Shown: positions 57,624 through 64,000 of the stretch, piece after piece
Position numbering within the stretch: position 1 is the stretch's first letter
How the letters are laid out: each line of letters starts with the position of its first letter
Origin: CALBZE01 sp036381255
GTDB lineage: Bacteria > Gemmatimonadota > Gemmatimonadetes > Longimicrobiales > RSA9
Assembly: GCA_036381255.1 (NCBI GenBank)
Contig: DASVDG010000114.1
Coordinates: 1-64,000, forward strand
Reading direction: 5' to 3'
Length of the DNA stretch: 64,000 nucleotides
Translations under genes and position numbers: made by a program
Notes under the pieces: generated by a model
Database searches by the model: none
What the model saw: the letters and a program-made list of their open reading frames with translations, nothing else
Told to the model about the DNA's origin: nothing

Positions 57624-59009
57624 TCACCCCCTCCGCGCCGCGAGCTGAGCGAGACGCGCCCGCACGAGCGCCAGCAGCTGACCGGTCGTCGCCCCACCGC
57701 CGAGGTCGGGCCTCCCGTCCGACGGCTGCCCGGACAGCAGCCGCTCGGCCGCCCGGAACGCCGGGGCCGCCGCCCCGGCGGCGCCGGCCCGCAACAGCGC
57801 CTCGCCGTGCGCGAGGTGCGCGACCGCGAGCGTCCGGTCGACGTAAAGCGCTCGCCGCGCGGCGGCTCGCGCGCCTTCGATGTCGCCGCCGTCGAGCAGG
57901 AGCATGGCGTGAAGACAGTGCAGAGGGGCCGACATTGGGGTGCGCGCCACCGCCTCCGCACAGAGAGACCGTGCCGTCGCCGTGTCTCCCGCGCGGAGCC
58001 GCGCCTGGATCGCCGGCAGCGGATCCGCGTCCCGGCCTCCCGCGGCCGCGCCCGCTGCGCTCCCCGACGGGGCGGCCGCCGCCCCGGACGACGCCGCGCC
58101 CCCGGCCGGCGCCCGGTCGGACGACGGCCCGGGGTCGCCGCACGGCGACGCCGCCGCGGCGGCCGACCGCGTCCGCGCGCCCCGCGTCGCCCGACGACGG
58201 TACGCGACGCCCCACGGCATGCGCACCGGCTCGAGTCCGGCGATCCGGGGGAGCGCCGGGTCCGCGCCGCCGGTCAGGAGCCAGCCGCCGTCGACCAGGT
58301 AGAGCGCGAACCGCCGCGCGACCCGCTCGAGGTGCTCCGCCGCGAAGTACAGCAGCACGTTGCGGCAGAGGATCACGTCCATGCCGCCCGGTACGAGATC
58401 CGGCGCGCTCCAACGATCGTCGACCAGGTTCAGGCGGCGGAACCGGACCATCGCACGGATCTGCGGACGCGGCCGGCAGCGACCGCGGCCGGCCTCGAAG
58501 AACGCCCGCACCTTCGACGCCTCGGGCTCGCGCAACGACCACGGCCCGTACTCCGCCCGCCGCGCCCGCTCCAGCGCGGCGCCCGAGATGTCCGTGCCGA
58601 GCACCCGCGCCCGGCGATGGAACCCGGCCCGCGCAGCCGCGATCGCCAGCGAGTACGCCTCCTCGCCGCTGGCGCACCCCGCGCTCCACAACCGCACCGG
58701 GCCCTCGTTCGGCGAGTCGCCGGTCTGCCGCCCGGCCAGCAGCTCCGTGACGAAATCCAGTTGCTCGGGCTCGCGGTACACGTACGTCTCGCGGATGACC
58801 ACCCGCTCCACGAGCGACTCGAGGGCGGCGACGTCGCCCTTCAGCCGGCGCAGGTAGACCTCCGGCCGCTCCGCGCCGCACCGCCGCATCTCCTCCGCGA
58901 CGGCCGCGTCCAGGCCGCGACTCCAGAAGCGCGCGGGGTCGAGCCCCGCGTAGCGCCGCAGCAGTGTCGCAACGCCCTGGCGCGACGCCGCGCCGTCCAC
59001 CTCGCTCAC
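57624..59009 (-). CDS. cheR: Chemotaxis methyltransferase CheR with C-terminal repeats
   Basis: 461 residues. CheR domain at 1-270: VIRETYVYREPEQLDFV, RLWSAGCASGEEAYSLAIAA (SAM loop), LGTDISGAALERARRA, VILCRNVLLYF. Next an Ala/Pro-rich linker, then residues 335-460 with helical, TPR-like segments (LHCLHAMLLLDGGDIEGARA, AHLAHGEALLRAGAAG). Such CheR-TPR proteins occur in alternative chemosensory pathways, including FrzF. The start is the GTG 59009 overlapping the cheW stop; the long frame upstream is a shadow. Confidence 0.92.
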   Translation of the reverse strand: MSEVDGAASRQGVATLLRRYAGLDPARFWSRGLDAAVAEEMRRCGAERPEVYLRRLKGDVAALESLVERVVIRETYVYREPEQLDFVTELLAGRQTGDSPNEGPVRLWSAGCASGEEAYSLAIAAARAGFHRRARVLGTDISGAALERARRAEYGPWSLREPEASKVRAFFEAGRGRCRPRPQIRAMVRFRRLNLVDDRWSAPDLVPGGMDVILCRNVLLYFAAEHLERVARRFALYLVDGGWLLTGGADPALPRIAGLEPVRMPWGVAYRRRATRGARTRSAAAAASPCGDPGPSSDRAPAGGAASSGAAAAPSGSAAGAAAGGRDADPLPAIQARLRAGDTATARSLCAEAVARTPMSAPLHCLHAMLLLDGGDIEGARAAARRALYVDRTLAVAHLAHGEALLRAGAAGAAAPAFRAAERLLSGQPSDGRPDLGGGATTGQLLALVRARLAQLAARRG

Positions 59010-59467
59010 CGCTCCGCCGCCCGCGCCGCGAGCGCCGCATCCAGCGCCTCGGCCTCCGCGGCTTCCAGGAACGCGTCCGGGTCGTGGATCACGATCAGCC
59101 CCTCCTCGAGCGATGCCACGCCCGCGATCGGGCCCGAGCCCGCCATCACCTCGTCCGATGCGGCCACCGCGCCCGCGTCCACGGTCGCCAGCCAAAGCGC
59201 CCGGTCGACCCGGAATGCGACGTCCCGCCCCGACGCGCGCGCCAGGATCACGTGCTCCGACGGGTCGACCGGACGCGCCGGGAGGCCGAACCGCCACCGC
59301 AGGTCGAAGACGGGGACCGCCCGGCCGCGAACGCCGATGATGCCCTCGACCGCGCGCGGCGCGCCCGGCAGCGCCTCGACCCACACCGCGCGCACCACCT
59401 CCCGGACGCAGGCCGACGGCAGGCCGAAAACCCGGCCGGCCAGCTCGAACGCGAGCAGCTTCAGCAT
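59006..59467 (-). CDS. CheW-like coupling protein, second copy
   Basis: 153 residues made of a CheW fold only: KLLAFELAGRVFGLPSACVR, GAPRAVEGIIGVRGRAVPVF, DLRWRFGLPARP, HVILARASGRDVAFRVDRAL. It is shorter than the copy at 57074-57622 and only loosely similar. Two coupling proteins with one CheA and one MCP suggest separate roles, perhaps one as an input scaffold. The ATG overlaps the receiver gene stop by one base. Confidence 0.88.
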   Translation of the reverse strand: MLKLLAFELAGRVFGLPSACVREVVRAVWVEALPGAPRAVEGIIGVRGRAVPVFDLRWRFGLPARPVDPSEHVILARASGRDVAFRVDRALWLATVDAGAVAASDEVMAGSGPIAGVASLEEGLIVIHDPDAFLEAAEAEALDAALAARAAER

Positions 59468-59847
59468 CAGGCGGCCGTCCGCATCACGTCGGAGCCGGTG
59501 CCGAACTCCTCCGTGTCTCCGGTCATGACCACGATCGGCTCTAGCGGGAGCCGCGCCAGCAGCGTGCGCAGAAATTCCGTATCGGACGACCCGGGGAGAT
59601 GGACGTCGGTCGGGACGAGCTCGTAGACCTCGTTCCCAGCCGCCATTGCGATCAGGACCTTCTCCACGCAGGCCGGGTCGTTCACGTGGTGTCCCAGTCC
59701 CCGGAGGTGCTGGACGATCACGCTTCGGGGGCGCGGGTCATCTTCGATGACCGGGACGCGACGCGGCGATGGGATCGGCGTGGGCACCTGATCCTCCTCG
59801 AGGGCTGCCGGCGCGTACACGTCGGGCACGCGATCCGCCGTCGGCAA
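59467..59847 (-). CDS. Truncated/degenerate receiver (CheY-like) protein
   Basis: 126 residues. Starts with about 30 low-complexity residues, then a receiver fold: RVPVIEDDPRPRSVIVQHL, VYELVPTDVHLPGSSDTEFL with the likely phospho-Asp, and PIVVMTGDTEEFG. The acidic pair and the threonine are kept. The conserved lysine and the last strand and helix are missing, because the protein ends at SDVMRTAA. It is the first gene of the chemosensory operon. It may be a degraded CheY or a phosphorylation-deficient partner. Confidence 0.75.
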   Translation of the reverse strand: MPTADRVPDVYAPAALEEDQVPTPIPSPRRVPVIEDDPRPRSVIVQHLRGLGHHVNDPACVEKVLIAMAAGNEVYELVPTDVHLPGSSDTEFLRTLLARLPLEPIVVMTGDTEEFGTGSDVMRTAA

Positions 59848-59881
59848 TCAGGGTCGCAAGGCGAGTGATTCGCTGACGTGG

Positions 59882-59911
59882 ATGGTAGCATTTCCAGGCG
59901 CGACGCGTCAA
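59882..59911 (-). promoter_or_regulatory. Chemosensory operon promoter
   Basis: TTGACG (59906-59911), 18-bp spacer, TACCAT (59882-59887) on the minus strand, about 35 bp upstream of the receiver gene. Confidence 0.6.
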
Positions 59912-59967
59912 CGGACTCGACCGCGACGGGGCTTCGCGCCCGACCCGCACGGCGCCCGGATGCAAGG

Positions 59968-61371
59968 TCAGCCGCGCCGGCCGGCGGCCTCCGCGTACAG
60001 CGCCTCGTACAGCGCGGCGGAGCGCCGCCACGAGCGGTCCAGCATCATGCAGCGCCGCCGCAGGGCGTCCCACCCCGGCGCCCGCCAGGCGGCGCAGGCG
60101 CGTTCGACGGCCGCCACGAGCGATTCGGGCGCCGGCGTCCGAAAGGCGTAGCCGGTCACGCCATCCTCGACGGTGTCGACCAACCCGCCCGTGTGCCGCA
60201 CGACGGGCGGCGTGCCGTACCGCTGCGCGATCATCTGGCCGAGGCCGCACGGCTCGAAGAGCGATGGCATGAGGAAGAAATCGGCGCCGGCGTACATTCG
60301 CCGCGCGAGGCGGTCGTCGAAGCGGAAGAAAGCGGCGAGGCGGCGCGGGTGCGCGGCGACCGCATCCGAGAGCACCCGCTCGTAGCGCGCCTCTCCATCG
60401 CCGAGCACGGCCAGGCGCACCCCCCGGCGGAGCAGCTCCGGCAGCGCGGCGAGGACGAGGTCGATCCCCTTCTGGTGGACCAGCCGGGTGACCATGACGA
60501 AGAGCGGGCCGCGCCCGTCCAACCCCAGCTCGTGGAGCAGTTCCTCGCGGTTGCGCTCCTTGTGCCGGACGTGCTCCGCGTCGTATCGGGCCGGGATCGC
60601 GGCATCGCTCGCCGGGTTCCAGAGCTGCGGGTCGATCCCGTTCAGGATCCCGTGCAGATCGCGGCTCCGGTGTCGGAGCAGCCCGTCGAATCCGGCGCCG
60701 TACTCCGGCGTCTGGATCTCTTCCGCGTAGCGCGGCGACACCGTGTTGAGCCGGTCGCTCAACGCGAGGCCGGCTTTCAGGAAGGAGGCCGAGCCGTAGA
60801 ACTCCACGCCCCGGTCGACGCGGAAGAACTCCCACGGGATCCCGACCTCCGGCAGCAGCGCCGGCGGGAAGTTCCCCTGGTACGCGAGGTTGTGGATCGT
60901 GAAGACGGTCGGCGCGCCGATGCCGTCGAGCTGGCCGTACACGGGGACCAGCCCGGTCGGCCAGTCGTTGAGGTGCACAACGTCGGCGCCCCACGCGCGC
61001 GCACGCTCGGCGACCGCGCGACCGAAGAACGCGAACCGGCGCCCCGCCGCGGCGCGGTCGAAGCGGGTCGCCCCGTACGGATCCCGGACGTCGAAGAAGT
61101 ACGGCTGGTCGACGAACAGCGTCGGCGCCCCCGCCTGCGGGCGGTGCTCCAGGTAGCGCACGGCCATGTCCCCGCCCGGCCATGGGAGCCGATGAACGCC
61201 GACGACCTCGACCGGCGGCGGGGATTCCCGGAGCATGCGATAGTACGGGTGCACGATCAGCACGTCGTGCCCCCGGTCCGCAAGCGCGTCCGGCAGCGCG
61301 CGGGCGACGTCCGCGAGCCCGCCCGTCTTCCAGAACGGGACCGCTTCGGACGTGGCGAACAGGATCCTCAC
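59968..61371 (-). CDS. glgA: Glycogen synthase (ADP-glucose type)
   Basis: GT5 glucan synthase of 467 residues. N-terminal MRILFATSEAVPFWKTGGLA with the KTGGLADV motif that binds ADP-glucose, VVHLNDWPTGLVPVY, FTIHNLAYQGNFPP, HGILNGIDPQLWNP, VTRLVHQKGIDLVL and FLMPSLFEPCGLGQM (the C-terminal E motif). Length is normal. It stands with a glycosidase of the GH125 group and a small protein, so a polyglucan or glycan storage role is likely. The other glycogen genes are not in the window. Confidence 0.95.
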   Translation of the reverse strand: MRILFATSEAVPFWKTGGLADVARALPDALADRGHDVLIVHPYYRMLRESPPPVEVVGVHRLPWPGGDMAVRYLEHRPQAGAPTLFVDQPYFFDVRDPYGATRFDRAAAGRRFAFFGRAVAERARAWGADVVHLNDWPTGLVPVYGQLDGIGAPTVFTIHNLAYQGNFPPALLPEVGIPWEFFRVDRGVEFYGSASFLKAGLALSDRLNTVSPRYAEEIQTPEYGAGFDGLLRHRSRDLHGILNGIDPQLWNPASDAAIPARYDAEHVRHKERNREELLHELGLDGRGPLFVMVTRLVHQKGIDLVLAALPELLRRGVRLAVLGDGEARYERVLSDAVAAHPRRLAAFFRFDDRLARRMYAGADFFLMPSLFEPCGLGQMIAQRYGTPPVVRHTGGLVDTVEDGVTGYAFRTPAPESLVAAVERACAAWRAPGWDALRRRCMMLDRSWRRSAALYEALYAEAAGRRG

Positions 61372-61375
61372 CCGA

Positions 61376-61660
61376 TCAGTAGCTTCCCGTGGACAGGTGC
61401 CGGTTTCCGCTCACGCGCTCCTCGAGGACCAGCTCGCCGCCATCCGGGACCTGCTCCCCGATCGGGTGGTCGAGGTACAGCCCGTGTCCGGGCCGGTCCT
61501 CGCCCCGCCGCTTCAGGTGCCAGTGCCGCTTGTCGTCCGGGTCGATCCCGAAGTGGTACAGGCTGCGCAGAAGGAGCTGGTCCGCCCGCTCGTCGCCCGG
61601 TACGGCCGCGTGGTACACATCGGCCTCGTAGCGTACCGTCACCTTCAATGGCCTCGCCAT
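61376..61660 (-). CDS. Small protein, unknown
   Basis: 94 residues: PLKVTVRYEADVYHAAVPGD, ERADQLLLRSLYHFGIDPDD, KRHWHLKRRGEDRPGHGLYL, then GEQVPDGGELVLEERVSG. The strand-helix-strand spacing is reminiscent of a beta-grasp (ubiquitin-like) fold, but I would not call it. Strong ribosome site (GAGGGAGGCGGC) before the ATG 61660. Five bases from glgA, so co-expressed with it and with the glycosidase upstream. Confidence 0.7.
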   Translation of the reverse strand: MARPLKVTVRYEADVYHAAVPGDERADQLLLRSLYHFGIDPDDKRHWHLKRRGEDRPGHGLYLDHPIGEQVPDGGELVLEERVSGNRHLSTGSY

Positions 61661-61782
61661 GCCGCCTCCCTCTCGCTCGATCCCACGGGCGGGGGGTGCA
61701 AGCTCCACGCCTCGAGCGCGCGGGGCGCCCCGGTTCGGCCCCCGCCCACGCGACCTTGCCGACCACCTCCGGCGGCCTCCCT

Positions 61783-63696
61783 TCACGCCGCAAGCGCGCG
61801 CCAGATCGTCCATGCCAGGAACCCCGCCAGCGCTGCGTGGTGCCGTTCCGCGACCGGCGCGCCGGTATCCGGGTCGTACCAGCCGCAGGCGAGTCCGCCG
61901 TCCAGGCGGAGCGCCGCCAGTCGTGCGCGCGCCTCGTCGCGTCGGGGGCCGAGCAGATCCGCGCACGTCCCGGCCAGGCTCACCCACCCCGGATGACGCC
62001 GAGAGGCCAGCCCCGGGTGCTCCCGGTCCCCCAGCCAGAGCGGATTGCGATCGGATCGCAGCAGCTCCATCGTGTTGAGCCAGATCGGGTCGTCCGCGTC
62101 GCAGAAGCCGAGCTCCGGCAGCAGCGCGAGACTCGCTTCCGGGTCGTCGTACACCGCCGCCTCGCCCGCGAGGTCGGTGGACCACGCCAGGACGCGCAGC
62201 CCGTCGATCTCCGCGGTGCAATGCTGCCAGATCGCGGACTCCACTTCCTCGGCCGCGCCTCCGAAGTTCCTCGCGCCCCGCTCCCCCTCCGCCGCGCCGC
62301 CGTACCGGCCGAGCGCCACGCAGAGCGCGCGCACCAGTGCGTTGTCGTACGTCACGTACGGGTGTGCCGCCGGCTCCCCGGACGCCAGCGCCTCCGTCGA
62401 CGCCAGCATCACTTCCGGGTGCAGCCGGTCCAACAGCAGGTCGTCCAGCTCCTCCAGCACCTGCGCGACGATCGGCTCCTCCAGCACGCCCTCGTCCTGT
62501 GTCGCCTCGATGTACCGATCCAGCGCCACCGCGTACGCGCAGAAGTGAGCGAGCACGAACTCCGGCGCCAGGACGGTGCCGTCCAGGTAGTGACCCCGGG
62601 CGCCCGGTCGATGGGAGTACTGCTCGAACGCGCGCAACAGCGCCTCCCGCGCCGTCGCCGGGTCGGCGAGCTGGAGCGCCGGCAGGCTCCACAGCAGCGC
62701 ATCCCGTTCGCGAAACACCGCCGTGGTCCCGCACAGCGGCGACCGCGAGACCAGTGGGTACAGCCGGTCGTCGTCCACCGCGCGGCCGACGGCGTAGAAC
62801 ACGTTGAACAGCAGGTTACGATTGAACGGCCCGGCCAGCGCCGCATCCCGGATCGGCCGCACCATCTGCGAGAGGTGCAGCCGACCCAGTCGCAGCAGCT
62901 CGGCCGCGCCGATCCGCCTCAGCGACTCCGCGCGCGCCAGCGCGCCGTCCCGCTCCACCGCCACGGCCAGGAAGAACGACGCCGCGGCGCGCTTCCCGGC
63001 CGCGACGGTGAGCGTGCGCGCGATCCGCACGCACACCGGACGACCGTTCGGGACCTCCACCTCGCCCCCACCCATCCGCCCGATCCCCGGCTCCGCCGGC
63101 TCCGCCGGCGCCGCCTCGCACCTCACGGCCCCGCCCGACGCCGTCACCGCCAGCGCCGCGAGCCCCGGCTCGCCGCCCATCTCGAGCACGAGTCCGCGCC
63201 CGCCCGCGCCCACCACCACCCGGTTCGCCGCCGTGAGCGGCCGGCTCGTCTCGATCGTCCGCAGCGACCACCGCCACGTTCCGGCAAGCCCGACCTCCAA
63301 CGTGCGGTCGCGCCCCGTCCGGTTCTCGACCTCCAGCGTGTAGACCGCGCCGGGGAGCAGCAGCTCCCCGCCGCCCGGCGCACACAACGTCCCCCGCACC
63401 TCCAGCCCGGGCTCCACCTCCGCCCGGAACCGCGGGATCCATCGGTCGAGCCGCTCCCACGCCAGACCGTGCGGCTCGAGGACGCGCCCGTCCTCCCGGA
63501 CCTCGGGGACGAGCACGCCGCCCCCCGTTTCGGCCCCCGGCGCGCGCTCCGCCGCCCACTCCAACAACCCCAGCGCGCCCCGGTGCAGCACGTTCAGTCG
63601 ATGGATCCCCCCGTCCCGCGGCGATATCGCCGGGATCGCGATGTAATGGTTCCCCGTGACCTCCCAATCCACCGCCCCGGCCGCCACTTCCGCCAT
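61783..63696 (-). CDS. GH125-like (alpha/alpha)6-barrel glycosidase
   Basis: 637 residues, no signal peptide, so cytoplasmic. N-terminal beta-sandwich region to about residue 260 (NHYIAIPAISPRDGGIHRL, RTLEVGLAGTWRWSL). The C-terminal helical part resembles GH125 alpha-mannosidases, with EASLALLPELGFCDADDPIW, LNTMELLRSDRNPLW and GWYDPDTGAPVAERHHAALA. Amylo-alpha-glucosidases and other six-hairpin enzymes are possible alternatives. The ATG at 63696 follows GGAGGGGGCG. Being next to glgA it may act on a glucan or oligosaccharide; the substrate is unproven. Confidence 0.65.
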   Translation of the reverse strand: MAEVAAGAVDWEVTGNHYIAIPAISPRDGGIHRLNVLHRGALGLLEWAAERAPGAETGGGVLVPEVREDGRVLEPHGLAWERLDRWIPRFRAEVEPGLEVRGTLCAPGGGELLLPGAVYTLEVENRTGRDRTLEVGLAGTWRWSLRTIETSRPLTAANRVVVGAGGRGLVLEMGGEPGLAALAVTASGGAVRCEAAPAEPAEPGIGRMGGGEVEVPNGRPVCVRIARTLTVAAGKRAAASFFLAVAVERDGALARAESLRRIGAAELLRLGRLHLSQMVRPIRDAALAGPFNRNLLFNVFYAVGRAVDDDRLYPLVSRSPLCGTTAVFRERDALLWSLPALQLADPATAREALLRAFEQYSHRPGARGHYLDGTVLAPEFVLAHFCAYAVALDRYIEATQDEGVLEEPIVAQVLEELDDLLLDRLHPEVMLASTEALASGEPAAHPYVTYDNALVRALCVALGRYGGAAEGERGARNFGGAAEEVESAIWQHCTAEIDGLRVLAWSTDLAGEAAVYDDPEASLALLPELGFCDADDPIWLNTMELLRSDRNPLWLGDREHPGLASRRHPGWVSLAGTCADLLGPRRDEARARLAALRLDGGLACGWYDPDTGAPVAERHHAALAGFLAWTIWRALAA

Positions 63697-63750
63697 CGTC
63701 GCCCCCTCCGTCCTGACCCGCTCCCGACCCGCGCTCCGGTCGACCGGCGA

Positions 63751-63780
63751 AGTATGGCCGGCACCGCCGCCGCGCGTCAA
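63751..63780 (-). promoter_or_regulatory. Promoter of the glycosidase-glgA operon
   Basis: TTGACG (63775-63780), 18-bp spacer, CATACT (63751-63756) on the minus strand, 55 bp upstream of the glycosidase start. Confidence 0.65.
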
Positions 63781-63830
63781 TCGGGGCGCCCTGCCGTGCG
63801 CTGCCGGAGCCCCGGTGGCGCGGCATTTCC

Positions 63831-63860
63831 TTGACGCCGCCTTCGTCCAGGCTCTATATT
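63831..63860 (+). promoter_or_regulatory. Rightward promoter leaving the window
   Basis: TTGACG (63831-63836), 18-bp spacer, TATATT (63855-63860) on the plus strand. No gene follows before 64000, so it predicts a plus-strand gene or RNA beyond the edge. It is divergent from the glycosidase promoter about 50 bp away. Confidence 0.65.
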
Positions 63861-64000
63861 GGCCCTCGACATCAGCCTTTCGAACGTCCGTTCGGATGGC
63901 GATTTCCGCTGACGGCGGCGGGACAACCGGCTGTTGGCCCGCGCCGCTCTCCCCAAACACACGGTAAAGAGGCTCGCGCGGGCGACGCTGCCCGCGTCGA

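Noticed and set aside
59878..63834. Very long plus-strand open frame over glgA and the glycosidase
   Set aside because: Antisense shadow with His/Arg/Pro-rich composition; the minus-strand genes have real motifs.
63777..63962. Small minus-strand frame of 61 codons at the right edge
   Set aside because: Arg-rich composition, no ribosome site, and it overlaps both predicted promoters.

Overview
The window is a very GC-rich (about 70%) bacterial chromosome segment, densely packed with genes. Nearly every gene lies on the minus strand; the only convincing plus-strand gene is a universal stress protein at 48457-49356. The organism looks like a Gram-negative-type bacterium: there are predicted outer-membrane proteins, lipoproteins and signal peptides. 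Codon use, the hpf/hprK/mannose-type PTS cluster and the frequent ATGA overlaps are compatible with Gemmatimonadota or a relative. That placement is inference and has not been tested. I see no rRNA, CRISPR array, integrase or transposase. || Layout from left to right; genes on this strand are transcribed right to left. (1) 1-6586: truncated metK, then enzyme I, HPr, mannose-family EIID, EIIC, EIIB and EIIA, HPr kinase/phosphorylase and hibernation factor HPF. This is a complete PTS phosphorelay with its Ser-kinase. (2) 6608-11764: a GT4 glycosyltransferase, nusB and the riboflavin genes ribH, ribBA, ribE and ribD. (3) 11781-16734: an outer-membrane-type protein, purM, a PfkB kinase, argS and an FmdB-type zinc ribbon. 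(4) 16789-25178: a propionyl-CoA to methylmalonyl-CoA module (mutase large subunit, biotin carrier, biotin carboxylase, carboxyltransferase) interrupted by an RNA methyltransferase and by a small four-helix-bundle (S23-type) cassette bounded by inverted heptamer repeats. (5) 25396-31943: rpsA with a clear promoter and terminator, a 1.27 kb gene-poor stretch holding a broken reading frame and degenerate repeats, then cmk, aroA, rnz and a small membrane protein directly behind a tRNA-Leu. (6) 32072-36352: rpe, rpiA, archaeal-type fructose-bisphosphate aldolase and a split transketolase, i.e. the non-oxidative pentose phosphate branch. (7) 36483-48205: an outer-membrane-type protein with aspartate repeats, then the arginine operon (argR, argC, argB, argD, an argA-like GNAT, argG, argH) behind an ArgR box. 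Two paralogous helical proteins flank the arginine genes, each with a small Arg/Gly-rich partner. (8) 48457-49728: uspA, tRNA-Cys and tRNA-Gly. (9) 49768-59847: a chemosensory cluster (hybrid kinase, CheB, CheA-receiver fusion, MCP, CheW twice, CheR-TPR, truncated receiver) without flagellar genes. (10) 59968-63696: glycogen synthase, a small protein and a GH125-like glycosidase, followed by a rightward promoter leaving the window. || The most interesting items are the S23 cassette that exactly fills an intercistronic gap, the paralogous protein pair flanking the arginine operon, the tRNA-Leu fused head-on to an operon that encodes RNase Z, and the complete HprK-controlled PTS.
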